DNA of 55,026 nt from Flavobacterium sp. UBA6203 (GCA_002421645.1 DIST01000064.1:1-55026); one strand, 5' to 3'; counted from the stretch's first letter, positions 8,584-18,210 are shown. The notes: generated by a model not told the origin, from the letters alone. Program-made: numbers and translations.

Positions 8584-9924
8584 TTATTTTAATAACTCTA
8601 AAATCTTATTTTCTACTTCTTCTGAATTCCATTTTTCTTGAATATTATCGATTTTTAAAACTTCTTGCATGATTTCATTTTGGAAATCGCCAATCGCCAT
8701 GGCTTCTGAATAAGGCTGTAAACTAAAAGTTACTCTACTATACAATGGCATCCATTTTTCTGGATGTTTGTCAGAAAACCATTTTTCGATTTTCTTTTGC
8801 AAAAGAAACTTTTCATCAGCTGTTTTATTGCTCATTTCTTCAAAATTTCTTCTCGAAAGTTCAGCAATTGCATCTGCATTTGGTTTTCTTGAAATTTCGT
8901 AAGCTTTAAAAATTCGATCCCAATCGTTGCCATATTGTTGCATTAACTCATTCAGAATCGTTATATCTTCAAAACCTGCATTCATTCCGTGACCGTAGAA
9001 AGGTACAATCGCGTGCGCAGAATCACCAATTAAAGCAATTTTATCGTTAAATGTCCAAGGAAAACACTTCATAATCGCCAAATAACTGTTTGGATTTCTG
9101 AAAAAATCACGTACTAAATCTGGAATTACATCTTTTGTGTCTGGAAAATAAGTCGCGAAAAACGAAACTAATTTTTCTTCATTAGTTAATGATTCAAACG
9201 AATTTTCGCCTTCAATCGGCATGAACAAAGTACAAGTAAACGAGTTATCTAAATTAGCCAATCCCATCAACATGAAATTTCCTCTTGGCCAAATATGTAA
9301 CGAATGAATATCAATTTTTGGAGAACCATCAGCATTGGCTGGAATATGCAATTCTTTGTAACCAATTTTCATGAATTCTTGCGAATAATCAAACATCGAT
9401 TGACGTTGCATTCTGTGTCTAATTCTAGAAAAAGCACCATCGGCTCCGAAAACTTTATCGTATTTTAACTCGGTCCACTCGCCTCGTTCGGTTTCGCCTT
9501 CCCACAAAGTTGCGGTGGCTAAAGTTACATCCCAAATTTTTCTTTCAAAAAAGAATTCTACACCTTCAGCTTCCGCTAAATCGACCATTTTTCTGTTCAA
9601 AACGCCTCTTGACAATGAAAAAATAGCTTCACCTTCTTTTCCGTAAAATTGATAATTTAGTTTTCCATCTTGCAAATGAATCGCTCTTTTATCTACTGGA
9701 ATTCCGATTTTTCTAATTTCTTCATCTAAACCTACATCTTCCAATGCTTTCCAACCGCGATTTGACATCACCAAATTAATGGAACGACCTGAAAACTCAA
9801 CCGTTCTAATATCGGGACTTCTGTCGAAAACATGTACTGTATGACCAGCTCTTTTTAAATAGATTGCCAATAAAGTTCCTACTAATCCAGAACCTACAAC
9901 AGCAATTTTTTGTGGCGTTTGCAT
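8584..9924 (-). CDS. kmo: Kynurenine 3-monooxygenase
   Basis: Kmo hydroxylates kynurenine to 3-hydroxykynurenine using FAD and NADPH. The protein shows the FAD-binding IAVVGSGLVGTLLAIYLKRA at residues 7-26, DRSP at the end of the second strand, and IALIGDSAHAIVPFYGHGMN in the second FAD motif. I start at 9924 (MQTPQKIAVVG, 446 aa). The frame extends to 9963, but a -7 box TATTTTTG (9951-9958) overlaps that longer start. It belongs with kynU at 15469; tryptophan dioxygenase and a classical formamidase are absent from the window. Confidence 0.92.
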   Translation of the reverse strand: MQTPQKIAVVGSGLVGTLLAIYLKRAGHTVHVFDRSPDIRTVEFSGRSINLVMSNRGWKALEDVGLDEEIRKIGIPVDKRAIHLQDGKLNYQFYGKEGEAIFSLSRGVLNRKMVDLAEAEGVEFFFERKIWDVTLATATLWEGETERGEWTELKYDKVFGADGAFSRIRHRMQRQSMFDYSQEFMKIGYKELHIPANADGSPKIDIHSLHIWPRGNFMLMGLANLDNSFTCTLFMPIEGENSFESLTNEEKLVSFFATYFPDTKDVIPDLVRDFFRNPNSYLAIMKCFPWTFNDKIALIGDSAHAIVPFYGHGMNAGFEDITILNELMQQYGNDWDRIFKAYEISRKPNADAIAELSRRNFEEMSNKTADEKFLLQKKIEKWFSDKHPEKWMPLYSRVTFSLQPYSEAMAIGDFQNEIMQEVLKIDNIQEKWNSEEVENKILELLK

Positions 9925-9950
9925 GAAGATTTTTGTAAAAATTTGGACTG

Positions 9951-9958
9951 CAAAAATA
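9951..9958 (-). promoter_or_regulatory. -7 box of kmo
   Basis: TATTTTTG on the minus strand, 26 nt before the chosen ATG. It decides the start because the longer frame would begin upstream of the transcript. Confidence 0.5.
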
Positions 9959-10053
9959 CGCAATTATAAAATTTAATCTCTGACTTTTATCAGTTTTTTA
10001 CATTTTAGAATTATTTTTTGTTTAATTATTTTTAATATTGTTTAAACAAAATG

Positions 10054-10061
10054 TATCTTTG
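10054..10061 (+). promoter_or_regulatory. -7 box of the light operon
   Basis: TATCTTTG at 10054-10061, 13 nt before the ATG at 10075. The bases ahead of it (GTTTAAAC palindrome at 10040-10047) could be an operator, but nothing further supports that. Confidence 0.55.
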
Positions 10062-10074
10062 AATAAAAATTACT

Positions 10075-10710
10075 ATGGAAAAAATTACTAAAGAAGATTT
10101 ATTTGAAATGTCAAAAGTTCCCAGATTGAACTTAGTCAATTGCGTTACGGGTTATAAATCTGCTAATTTAATTGGAACCATTTCAACTGATGGCACATTA
10201 AACGTTGCTATTTTCAGCAGCGTTACGCATTTGGGAAGCGAACCACCATTATTAGGATTTATTTTAAGACCCACAACGGTGCCAAGAGACACTTATAAAA
10301 ACATAAAAGAAACCGGATTCTTTACTGTAAATCATATTACCGAAGAGATGATTGCTGATGCGCATCATACGTCTTCAAGTTATGAAGAACACATTTCAGA
10401 ATTCGACAAAACAAATTTAGAACCAGAATTTATAGACGATTTGAAAGTACCTTTTGTGAAAGAAAGCCCCGTTCAGTTATTATGCAAATATGTGAACGAA
10501 TATAAAATTGAAGAAAACGATTGTATTCACATCATCGCTTCTATTGAAACTATTTATGCAGATAAAAAACTCTTTCACGATGACAATTGGATGCAATTAG
10601 ACAAAGGAAATGTGGTAGCGATTAACGGTTTAGATGGTTATGCTCTTCCGAAACTATCCGACAGATTTCATTATGCGCGACCAGATAAACCTTCAACTTC
10701 GATGTTATAA
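10075..10710 (+). CDS. Flavin reductase family protein (FMN-binding split barrel)
   Basis: This 211-aa protein has the flavin-reductase-like split barrel: [20 protein letters not shown] (FMN site, about residues 32-51), [28 protein letters not shown], then a conserved [15 protein letters not shown] loop. It would bind FMN and pass reducing power or act as an oxidoreductase. It is first in a four-gene operon with DUF2256, DASH cryptochrome and FeS photolyase, each overlapping or abutting the next. A role in supplying reduced flavin to those photoenzymes is an attractive inference, not shown. Confidence 0.85.
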   Translation: MEKITKEDLFEMSKVPRLNLVNCVTGYKSANLIGTISTDGTLNVAIFSSVTHLGSEPPLLGFILRPTTVPRDTYKNIKETGFFTVNHITEEMIADAHHTSSSYEEHISEFDKTNLEPEFIDDLKVPFVKESPVQLLCKYVNEYKIEENDCIHIIASIETIYADKKLFHDDNWMQLDKGNVVAINGLDGYALPKLSDRFHYARPDKPSTSML

Positions 10711-10850
10711 TGGCACATAAAAAAATAAATCTTCCTGAAAAAATCTGTAGAACCTGTCAACGCCCTTTTTCATGGCGCAAAAAATGGGAGAAAAATTGGG
10801 AAGAAGTTATGTATTGTAGTGATAAATGTAGAATGAATAAAAACAAATAG
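10710..10850 (+). CDS. DUF2256 small zinc-ribbon-like protein
   Basis: This 46-aa gene is very short. It reads [20 protein letters not shown], then a [20 protein letters not shown] segment. Two CxxC-type pairs (CRTC and CSDKC) would form a small zinc site, and the whole protein matches DUF2256. Its ATG overlaps the flavin reductase stop (TAATG), and it ends 1 nt before the cryptochrome. DUF2256 proteins are often encoded beside cryptochrome/photolyase genes; no function is established. Confidence 0.88.
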   Translation: MAHKKINLPEKICRTCQRPFSWRKKWEKNWEEVMYCSDKCRMNKNK

Positions 10851-10851
10851 C

Positions 10852-12144
10852 ATGAACGGGTTAGTATGGTTTAGAAACGATTTGCGCACGATTGACAATC
10901 ATTCGTTGTACAATGCTTGTAGAGAAAATGAAAAAGTAATTGGAATATATTGTCTAGATCCAAGACATTTCGAAACAACTCAATACGGTTTCAAGAAAAC
11001 AGAAAAATTTAGAACTCAATTTCTTTTAGAAACTTTAGCCGAATTACAACAAAACTTAGCGGAGAAGAATATCTCCTTATTAATTTATTACGGTTATCCC
11101 GAACAATTGATTCCGGAAATAGCGGCTAAATATCAAATTGACACGATTTATAGTCAAAACGAATGGACGCAAGAAGAAGTGGATGTAGAAAATGAAGTAC
11201 GAAATCTAATTCCAGCGGTGAATTGGAAAACATATTACGACCAATTCTTATTTCATCCTGATGATGTTTCTTATGAAGATTGGGAGAAAATTCCAGAAGT
11301 TTTTACAGAGTTCAGAAAACAATTGGAAAAGAAAATTCGAGTGCGACCAACCGTTGCCATTTCAGCAAAACCGATTTCTAATCTAATTCAAGAAAAAAGT
11401 ACAATTCCTTCATTAGAAGATTTAGGATTTGAAGATTTCAAACAACCGAATAAAACCGCTTTTCCTTTTAAAGGTGGGGAAAACCAAGCTAAAAAAAGAA
11501 TCAAAGACTACTTTTGGGACACCAAAAAACTAGCGGTTTACAAGAAAACCCGTAATGGTTTGGTTGGAAAAGATTATAGTTCGAAACTTTCGGCTTGGTT
11601 AGCGAATGGTAGTATTTCGGCATGTATGATTTACTGGGAAGTGCAACAATTTGAGAAAAAGGTTGTCAAAAACGAAGACACGTATTGGTTGATTTTCGAA
11701 TTGATTTGGCGCGATTATTTCAAATACATTTCGCTAAAACACGGCAACAAAATATTCCAATTGAACGGTATTTTGCAAAAAGAATACCATTGGAATCAAA
11801 ATACAAAAGCTTTCAACCAATGGACAAATGGTACTACACCAGAAAATTTCGTGAATGCCAACATGATTGAGTTGCAAAAAACAGGTTGGATGAGCAATCG
11901 CGGCCGTCAAAATGTAGCGAGTTATTGGGCAAAAGAATGGGAACAAGATTGGCGCATTGGGGCGGCTTATTTTGAAAGCATGTTAATTGATTACGATGTG
12001 CATAGTAATTATGGCAATTGGATGTACAATGCTGGTGTTGGAAATGATCCAAGAGATAGAAAATTCAACATCAAACGTCAAGCTGAAATATATGATGGTG
12101 ATGGAAAATTTCAGAAAATGTGGTTAATTCCTGAATTATTTTAA
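10852..12144 (+). CDS. DASH-family cryptochrome
   Basis: This 430-aa protein has the photolyase alpha/beta domain (GLVWFRNDLRTIDNHSLYNA, residues 3-22) and the FAD-binding helical domain. The latter shows ELIWRDYFKYISLKHG, TGWMSNRGRQNVASYWAKEW, DWRIGAAYFESMLIDYD and NYGNWMYNAGVGNDPRDRKF, the last typical of Cry-DASH. Cry-DASH proteins repair CPDs in single-stranded DNA and may also sense light. It sits third in the operon; its stop abuts the next ATG. Confidence 0.93.
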   Translation: MNGLVWFRNDLRTIDNHSLYNACRENEKVIGIYCLDPRHFETTQYGFKKTEKFRTQFLLETLAELQQNLAEKNISLLIYYGYPEQLIPEIAAKYQIDTIYSQNEWTQEEVDVENEVRNLIPAVNWKTYYDQFLFHPDDVSYEDWEKIPEVFTEFRKQLEKKIRVRPTVAISAKPISNLIQEKSTIPSLEDLGFEDFKQPNKTAFPFKGGENQAKKRIKDYFWDTKKLAVYKKTRNGLVGKDYSSKLSAWLANGSISACMIYWEVQQFEKKVVKNEDTYWLIFELIWRDYFKYISLKHGNKIFQLNGILQKEYHWNQNTKAFNQWTNGTTPENFVNANMIELQKTGWMSNRGRQNVASYWAKEWEQDWRIGAAYFESMLIDYDVHSNYGNWMYNAGVGNDPRDRKFNIKRQAEIYDGDGKFQKMWLIPELF

Positions 12145-13677
12145 ATGAAAACACTTCGATTACTTTTGGGTGACCAACTCAATTCACAACATTCTTGGTT
12201 TGATGAAGTCAATCCGAATGTGATTTATATGATGGCAGAAATGCGTCAAGAAACGGATTATGTAAAACATCATATTCAAAAAGTGGTGGCGTTTTTTCTT
12301 GCTATGCGCAATTTTTCGGAGGAATTGACAAAACGAGGTCATCAAGTTGTTTATTATAAAATTTCGGATGCCAATAATCCTCATAATTTGGAACAATTGA
12401 TTCTGGATTTGGTTGAAAGGAATAAAATCGAGCAATTTGAATACCAACTTCCTGATGAATATCGATTGGACGAACAATTGAAATCTATCTGTGAAAAACT
12501 TTCTATTCTCAAAAAAGCAGTTGATTCCGAACATTTTTATACTTCTAGAACTGAATTAGCTGATTTTTTCAAAGGTAAGAAGCAACTTTTAATGGAAAGT
12601 TTCTATCGCATGATGCGAAAAAAGCATGATATTTTAATGGTCGGAGATCAACCGCTAGACGGGAAATGGAACTTTGACCATAACAACCGCAATCAATATA
12701 AAAACGAAGTACCGATTCCATTTCCTTTGGAATTTCATAAAAATGTAAGTGAACTCGTTGCCGAAATTGAAGCGCAAAATATTACTATATTTGGAAGTAT
12801 TGATGCAGAAAATTTCAATTGGCCGACTTCAAGAAACGAAAGTTTGCAATTGATTGACTATTTCTGTGAACAATTGTTGGCACATTTTGGAACGTATCAA
12901 GATTCCTTATTTTCTGGACATAAATTTTTATTCCATTCGCGTTTGTCTTTTGCCATGAATTCTAAAATGATTAGTCCGAAAGAAGTTGTGGATGCTGTGA
13001 TTTCGTATTTTTATCAAAATCAAGAAACCATTGAATTGGCGCAAGTAGAAGGTTTTGTGCGACAAATTATTGGTTGGCGCGAATATGTTAGAGGAATTTA
13101 CTGGAAAGAAATGCCGAATTATGCCCAAATGAACGCACTAGAAAACCACCATCCGCTACCTGAATTCTTTTGGACGGGAAAAACTAAGATGAAATGTATG
13201 CAACATTCGATTTCCCAAAGTTTATCGGAAGCATATGCGCATCACATTCAGCGATTGATGGTCATTGGTAATTTCTCTTTATTAGCACAATTGCATCCGG
13301 ATGAAGTTGACGCTTGGTATTTAGGCGTTTATATCGATGCGATTGAATGGGTAGAAATGCCAAACACACGCGGTATGAGTCAATATGCGGATGGAGGGAT
13401 TATGGCAACTAAACCTTATGTTTCTTCGGGAAGTTACATTAATAAAATGAGTAATTATTGTGGTGGTTGTCATTACAACGTAAAAGAGAAATTGGGTAAA
13501 AAAGCGTGTCCGTTTAACAGTTTGTATTGGCATTTTTTAGATGAGAAAAAACACCATTTTGCCAATAATCAAAGAATGAGCATGATGTTAGCCTTACTCA
13601 GAAAAATGAAACCAGAAGAATTAGCAGCAACAAAAGAAAAAGCGATTTCGATTTTGGAGGATATTAATAATTTATAA
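12145..13677 (+). CDS. FeS-type (6-4) photolyase / FeS-BCP cryptochrome (PhrB-like)
   Basis: This 510-aa protein starts MKTLRLLLGDQLNSQHSWF, the signature of the deoxyribodipyrimidine photolyase-related family. Four cysteines expected for the [4Fe-4S] cluster are visible: one in MKCMQHSISQS and three in NYCGGCHYNVKEKLGKKACP. The FAD-binding core includes FVRQIIGWREYVRGIYW and HIQRLMVIGNFSLL. Characterised relatives such as Agrobacterium PhrB repair (6-4) photoproducts. The start codon directly follows the cryptochrome stop. Confidence 0.92.
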   Translation: MKTLRLLLGDQLNSQHSWFDEVNPNVIYMMAEMRQETDYVKHHIQKVVAFFLAMRNFSEELTKRGHQVVYYKISDANNPHNLEQLILDLVERNKIEQFEYQLPDEYRLDEQLKSICEKLSILKKAVDSEHFYTSRTELADFFKGKKQLLMESFYRMMRKKHDILMVGDQPLDGKWNFDHNNRNQYKNEVPIPFPLEFHKNVSELVAEIEAQNITIFGSIDAENFNWPTSRNESLQLIDYFCEQLLAHFGTYQDSLFSGHKFLFHSRLSFAMNSKMISPKEVVDAVISYFYQNQETIELAQVEGFVRQIIGWREYVRGIYWKEMPNYAQMNALENHHPLPEFFWTGKTKMKCMQHSISQSLSEAYAHHIQRLMVIGNFSLLAQLHPDEVDAWYLGVYIDAIEWVEMPNTRGMSQYADGGIMATKPYVSSGSYINKMSNYCGGCHYNVKEKLGKKACPFNSLYWHFLDEKKHHFANNQRMSMMLALLRKMKPEELAATKEKAISILEDINNL

Positions 13678-13704
13678 AAAAACCGAAGCAATGCTTCGGT
13701 TTAT
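13678..13704. terminator. Terminator after the photolyase operon
   Basis: AAACCGAAGC / GCTTCGGTTT, 10-bp stem with AAT loop. A-rich on one side and T-rich on the other, it can serve both the photolyase gene and the convergent NUMOD4 gene, whose last codons it overlaps. Confidence 0.8.
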
Positions 13705-14276
13705 ACTTGTATATGTCCCCAATTTTGGCCCCATTTAATTCGGTAAATTTGCATTTCGGAAACATTAAATTCTTTTGCGGTTTTTCTAACGCTGAACTTT
13801 TCACCTTGTCGCTTCATTTTTAACTTTATTCGCATTACTTGAGTAGAGGTTAATTTTCTACCATCGCGTTTAATGTTATCTTCTTGAAATTTTTTAAAAG
13901 CCGCTTTTACAGCCGGACTTTTGTGTCCGTGAGCTCGCATTTCTGTGTAAGTAGCCCACTTTAAATTATACAATTGATTGTTCATTTTGTCATAATCTAA
14001 ATGCAAAACATATTCTTGATCTTCACTTACTTTTGGAATAAAAAGCTCAGCCACCATTTTATGAATGGCATGAGAATAATAACTTTTTTTTCCGTTAACA
14101 GATCTAACATAACGTAAAAATAGAAAACCTTCAGTTGGAGCACCTTTTAGAATTTTACCGTTTTCAATTTTATCGGTAAAACTCTTAATTCTTCCATAGT
14201 TTGAAACGGCATATCTAACCTTACCTGGAACTTCAATTGGATATTCTCTCCATTGTTCAATTACAAAATGACTCAT
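13701..14276 (-). CDS. NUMOD4/HNH-motif protein with C-terminal HTH
   Basis: This 191-aa protein starts at MSHFVIEQW; the open frame to 14408 reaches back into the hydrolase gene and is not used. Residues 6-40 are a NUMOD4 module (EQWREYPIEVPGKVRYAVSN, then YGRIKS). An HNH_3-like core follows (AIHKMVAELFIP, then VLHLDYDKMNNQLYNLKWAT, with H, N, N and NLxW retained). The C-terminus is a helix-turn-helix like segment (VRKTAKEFNVSEMQIYRIKW). Homing endonucleases share this layout, but no intron or intein is nearby, so it may be a domesticated DNA-binding protein. That role is inferred. Confidence 0.8.
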   Translation of the reverse strand: MSHFVIEQWREYPIEVPGKVRYAVSNYGRIKSFTDKIENGKILKGAPTEGFLFLRYVRSVNGKKSYYSHAIHKMVAELFIPKVSEDQEYVLHLDYDKMNNQLYNLKWATYTEMRAHGHKSPAVKAAFKKFQEDNIKRDGRKLTSTQVMRIKLKMKRQGEKFSVRKTAKEFNVSEMQIYRIKWGQNWGHIQV

Positions 14277-14346
14277 ATTTTTGTCTTTAAATAAATTAAG
14301 GGGCGTATTATTTAAGACTTTCGTCTGATTTAATGCGAGATATAAA

Positions 14347-15423
14347 TTATTTGTTAAACTTGATTTTGTTCCCAACATGCATTTTCTGAGATTTTGCAAA
14401 AGCACCACACATGTGAAATAACATTCTTGCTCCTACGTTTCCGTCCCAGTCGTCTTCACCAGGTGCTACTTCTACTAAATCAAATCCGATTATTTCTTTA
14501 TTAGTTTCTGCTAAACGACTGAACAAATAAGCAGCTTGTTCAAATGAAAATCCGCCCGGAACTGGAGTTCCAGTGTTAGGACAATACCAAGGATACATTC
14601 CGTCAATATCGAAAGAAATACAAACTTTTTCTGGTAACGAAGCGATAATGTGATCGCATTGTTGTTGCCATGTTTTGCCTTCGAAAGCTTCTTGTTTTAA
14701 ATCCATATCGGTATGCACTAAAACTCTATCTTTTAAAGCCACTTCCACTTCTTGCTCACAAAAATCGCGAATTCCTACTTGAACAATTTTAGAAACTTGA
14801 GGAATTTGTAACGTATTGTACATAATAGAAGCGTGTGAATATGTGAATCCTTCATAAGCGATTCGTAAATCCATGTGGGCATCTAAATGTAAGATTCCGA
14901 AGTTGTCGTATTTAGTAGCTAAAGCTTGATAATACCCTAGTGGCGTAGAATGGTCTCCACCTAAAAGCACCACTTTTTTCCCTTGGTTCATCCAATGCAA
15001 AATGCGGTCTTTTACTTCTTGATGCAATTCCTTACACACTTTATTGATTTTATCTAAATCCGATTGTAAGGCAGGAAAAGTCGCCACATCTTCTCCACTT
15101 TCTAAAGCTTCGATTATAGGTTGGGCTAAACTTTTATATTTTTCTGAATTCTTTGCCCAATGTTCTGGAGCTTCATCCATGTAAATTCCTAATTTCCATA
15201 ATTCAGGAAACTCTTGATGATTCAAATCTACTTGAAAAGAGGCATCTAAAATTGCATCTGGCCCTTCCGAAGCACCGGCTCCATAACTAACCGTTACTTC
15301 CCATGGGACTGGAACTACAATAATTTCACTTTGTTCTGCTGAGAAAGGCAATCCAAAAACAGTTGCATCAGCTAACCCAGGTTGAGATGGGTCAAAATTT
15401 TCTATGATTTGTTGTTTGGTCAT
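14347..15423 (-). CDS. Arginase/agmatinase-fold hydrolase (ureohydrolase family)
   Basis: This 358-aa enzyme has all dinuclear Mn ligands of the ureohydrolases: GGDHSTP, LDAHMDLR, and SFDIDGMYP with TGTPVPGGFS. The usual DP of the third motif is YP and the usual PGTGTP is PNTGTP, so it is not a textbook arginase. I use the ATG at 15423; a TTG four codons upstream (15435) gives the longer alternative. It directly follows kynU on the same strand (45-nt gap), so its substrate might be a kynurenine-pathway amide rather than agmatine. Substrate uncertain. Confidence 0.82.
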   Translation of the reverse strand: MTKQQIIENFDPSQPGLADATVFGLPFSAEQSEIIVVPVPWEVTVSYGAGASEGPDAILDASFQVDLNHQEFPELWKLGIYMDEAPEHWAKNSEKYKSLAQPIIEALESGEDVATFPALQSDLDKINKVCKELHQEVKDRILHWMNQGKKVVLLGGDHSTPLGYYQALATKYDNFGILHLDAHMDLRIAYEGFTYSHASIMYNTLQIPQVSKIVQVGIRDFCEQEVEVALKDRVLVHTDMDLKQEAFEGKTWQQQCDHIIASLPEKVCISFDIDGMYPWYCPNTGTPVPGGFSFEQAAYLFSRLAETNKEIIGFDLVEVAPGEDDWDGNVGARMLFHMCGAFAKSQKMHVGNKIKFNK

Positions 15424-15468
15424 TTTTTGTTTCAAGTTTCAAGTTTCAGGTTTTTTACCCCGAAGTTA

Positions 15469-16749
15469 TTATTTATTCAAAATCAATTGTTTCAATATTT
15501 GTCCAAATTCATACATATCTTCGAATGAACAATAAAATGGTGCAGGTGCCAAGCGAATTACATTTGGTTCTCTCCAATCGGTAATTACACCGTTTTTCAT
15601 TAATCTATCGAATAGCTCTCTTCCTTGTCCGTGAAGATAAACGGATAATTGACATCCGCGTTCTTCTGGATTGGATGGTGTAATAATTTCAAAATCTGAG
15701 CCTTCTAATTCTTTGTCGATTTCATGAAGAATAAATTCTAGATAAGAAGTTATTAAATTTCGTTTTGTGATTAGTTTATCCATCCCAACCTCAGCAAACA
15801 TTTCTACCGAAGCTAAATATGGTGCTAAAGATAAAATTGGAAGATTACTAATTTGCCATCCATCTGCTCCGTGAACTGGGTCAAAATCAGGCTCCATTTT
15901 AAATCTTCTTTCTTTGTTGTGTCCGTACCAACCCGCAAAACGTTTTAATTCTTTATCGTTATGATGTTTTTCGTGAACAAAAAATCCCGAAGCATTTCCT
16001 GGTCCAGAATTCATATATTTATAACTACACCACGCTGCAAAATCCACATCCCAATCGTGTAATGCTAATTTGATATTTCCAGCTGCATGTGCTAAATCCC
16101 AACCAACATAAGCTCCGTGTTTATGACCAGCTTCTGTGATGGTTTTCATATCAAAAACTTGTCCCGTATAATAATTCACGCCACCAATCAAAACCAAAGC
16201 TAATTCATTCCCAACCTCATCAATTTTAGCTAATACATCTTCTAATCGAATATTGGCTTCTCCTTCTCTTCGTTTAATTTCTACGATAGCATCTTTTGGA
16301 TCATATCCATGAAATTTCACTTGACTTTGGAACATGTATTGGTCGCTTGGAAACGCTTTTTCTTCGCAAATGATTTTATATTTTTTTGGTGTTGGATTAT
16401 AGAAAGACACCATTAACAAATGAAGATTCACAGTTAAGGTATTCATAACTCCAACCTCAGAAGGTTTTGCTCCAACGATATCACTTAGAGGAGCAGCAAA
16501 TCGCTCTTGATAATCCCACCAAGGTTTATCGGCATAAAAATGACCTTCTACCGCCATATTTGCCCAGTCGTTCATAACTTCATCAACGTAAGCTTTCGTT
16601 CTTTTAGGCTGTAAACCCAATGAATTTCCTGTAAAATAAATTACTTGTTTCCCATTTACTTTTGGGAAATAAAATTCGTCTCTATATGTTCTTAATTCGT
16701 CTTGAGCGTCTAAACTTTGTGCAAAATCGCGTGTGTTTTCAAAAATCAT
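15469..16749 (-). CDS. kynU: Kynureninase
   Basis: This 426-aa PLP enzyme cleaves kynurenine or 3-hydroxykynurenine to (3-hydroxy)anthranilate and alanine. The features are YFTGNSLGLQPKRTK near residue 40, GEANIRLEDVL, the Asp of VGWDLAHAAGN and the Schiff-base Lys in AAWCSYKYMNSGPGN. Typical family length. It leads a probable unit with the arginase-fold gene and the NUMOD4 gene. A promoter with TATTTTTG (16770-16777) lies 20 nt upstream of the ATG. Confidence 0.93.
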   Translation of the reverse strand: MIFENTRDFAQSLDAQDELRTYRDEFYFPKVNGKQVIYFTGNSLGLQPKRTKAYVDEVMNDWANMAVEGHFYADKPWWDYQERFAAPLSDIVGAKPSEVGVMNTLTVNLHLLMVSFYNPTPKKYKIICEEKAFPSDQYMFQSQVKFHGYDPKDAIVEIKRREGEANIRLEDVLAKIDEVGNELALVLIGGVNYYTGQVFDMKTITEAGHKHGAYVGWDLAHAAGNIKLALHDWDVDFAAWCSYKYMNSGPGNASGFFVHEKHHNDKELKRFAGWYGHNKERRFKMEPDFDPVHGADGWQISNLPILSLAPYLASVEMFAEVGMDKLITKRNLITSYLEFILHEIDKELEGSDFEIITPSNPEERGCQLSVYLHGQGRELFDRLMKNGVITDWREPNVIRLAPAPFYCSFEDMYEFGQILKQLILNK

Positions 16750-16769
16750 TTTTTTGGTTGTTTGGTTAG

Positions 16770-16800
16770 CAAAAATAGGGAAAAGTTAGTAGGTGTCCAA
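16770..16800 (-). promoter_or_regulatory. Promoter of kynU
   Basis: On the minus strand TTG is followed after 20 nt by TATTTTTG (16770-16777). Confidence 0.6.
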
Positions 16801-16845
16801 CTTTTAAAAAAGACAAAAGGAATTTGAATCTAATGGATTAGAACA

Positions 16846-16875
16846 TAAAAAATCCCAACCTTTCGATTGGGATTT
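16846..16875 (-). terminator. Terminator of queA
   Basis: Minus strand AAATCCCAA / TTGGGATTT, a 9-bp stem followed by a T-run, just past the queA stop and before the kynU promoter. Confidence 0.85.
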
Positions 16876-16880
16876 GGAAA

Positions 16881-17930
16881 TTATATAATTAACATTGCGT
16901 CTCCGTATGAATAAAAACGATATTTTTCTTGAATAGCCTCTTTATAAGCTTTCATCATTAAATCATGACCACAGAAAGCTGAAATCATCATTAATAAAGT
17001 TGATTTTGGTGTATGGAAATTGGTAATCATACAATCTGCAATACTAAAATCGTAAGGTGGATAAATAAATTTATTTGTCCAACCCGTGTAAGGATTTAAG
17101 GTTCTTTGAGAAGAAACTGAACTTTCCATTGCTCTCATAGAAGTAGTTCCAACACAACAGATTTTTTTCTTATTTGCTTTTGCATTGTTTACAATATCAC
17201 ACGCTTCTTGAGAAATAATCATTTCTTCAGAATCCATTTTGTGTTTAGACAAATCTTCTACTTCCACTGGATTAAATGTTCCTAAACCAACATGTAATGT
17301 TACTTCTGCAAAATCAACACCTTTAATTTCCAAACGTTTTAATAAATGTTTTGAAAAGTGTAAACCAGCAGTTGGAGCTGCAACTGCACCTTCTTCTTTT
17401 GCATAAATAGTTTGGTAACGCTCCGCATCTTCAGGAGTTACTTCACGATTGATGTATTTAGGGATTGGCGTTTCACCTAACTCAACAAGTTTCTCTCTAA
17501 ACTCTTCGTACGAACCATCATATAAAAAACGTAAAGTTCTTCCACGAGAGGTGGTATTATCAATTACTTCGGCTACTAACGAATCATCATCGCCAAAATA
17601 TAATTTGTTTCCGATACGAATTTTACGAGCAGGATCTACTAAAACATCCCACAAACGTTGCTCTGCATTTAATTCTCTTAATAAGAAAACTTCGATACGA
17701 GCACCCGTTTTCTCTTTATTTCCGTATAAACGTGCTGGAAAAACTTTTGTATTATTTAACACCATTACATCTCCATCATCGAAATAATCGATAACATCTT
17801 TAAATAATTTGTGTTCAATAGTTCCTGTTTTTCTATTTACTACCATTAAACGAGATTCGTCTCTGTTTTCAGTAGGAAATTCAGCTAATAATTCTTCTGG
17901 TAAATTGAAATTGAAATGAGATAATTTCAT
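16881..17930 (-). CDS. queA: S-adenosylmethionine:tRNA ribosyltransferase-isomerase
   Basis: QueA transfers the ribosyl moiety of SAM to preQ1-modified tRNA to form epoxyqueuosine. The 349-aa protein matches the family throughout: [75 protein letters not shown] and [13 protein letters not shown]. It is a single gene with its own promoter (-7 TATATTTG at 17996-18003) and terminator. The 5' leader contains repeated AGTTTAAAAG units. Confidence 0.95.
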   Translation of the reverse strand: MKLSHFNFNLPEELLAEFPTENRDESRLMVVNRKTGTIEHKLFKDVIDYFDDGDVMVLNNTKVFPARLYGNKEKTGARIEVFLLRELNAEQRLWDVLVDPARKIRIGNKLYFGDDDSLVAEVIDNTTSRGRTLRFLYDGSYEEFREKLVELGETPIPKYINREVTPEDAERYQTIYAKEEGAVAAPTAGLHFSKHLLKRLEIKGVDFAEVTLHVGLGTFNPVEVEDLSKHKMDSEEMIISQEACDIVNNAKANKKKICCVGTTSMRAMESSVSSQRTLNPYTGWTNKFIYPPYDFSIADCMITNFHTPKSTLLMMISAFCGHDLMMKAYKEAIQEKYRFYSYGDAMLII

Positions 17931-17995
17931 TCTTTTAAGTTTAAAAGTTTATAGTTTAAAAGTTTAAAGAGATATTAAACTCCTAAACAAGTTTG

Positions 17996-18027
17996 CAAAT
18001 ATACAATCTGAAAATAGGGGTTGTCAA
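17996..18027 (-). promoter_or_regulatory. Promoter of queA
   Basis: Minus strand TTGAC, a 21-nt gap after TTG, then TATATTTG (17996-18003). Confidence 0.6.
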
Positions 18028-18210
18028 GTAAATTGAGATTTATTTTTTAGAAACCTCATTCTACCTAACAACCCCAAAGGATTCATTTCAAAATTATTTG
18101 ATATTACTCCTAATAATTTTAATTTAAAATTATAAAACCCATAAAGAATAAGAAAGAATACAATACAAAAAGTGTTATTTCTAACTTATATTTATTAATT
18201 GCAGATTTCA

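Noticed and set aside
8584..9963. Longer start of kmo
   Set aside because: It overlaps the -7 box; MQTPQKIAVVG matches the family start.
10040..10047. GTTTAAAC palindrome as an operator of the light operon
   Set aside because: An 8-bp A/T-rich palindrome occurs by chance in this genome; no second copy supports it.
13701..14408. Long 235-aa version of the NUMOD4 protein
   Set aside because: The extra 44 N-terminal residues overlap the hydrolase gene and lack domain similarity; MSHF is the natural start.
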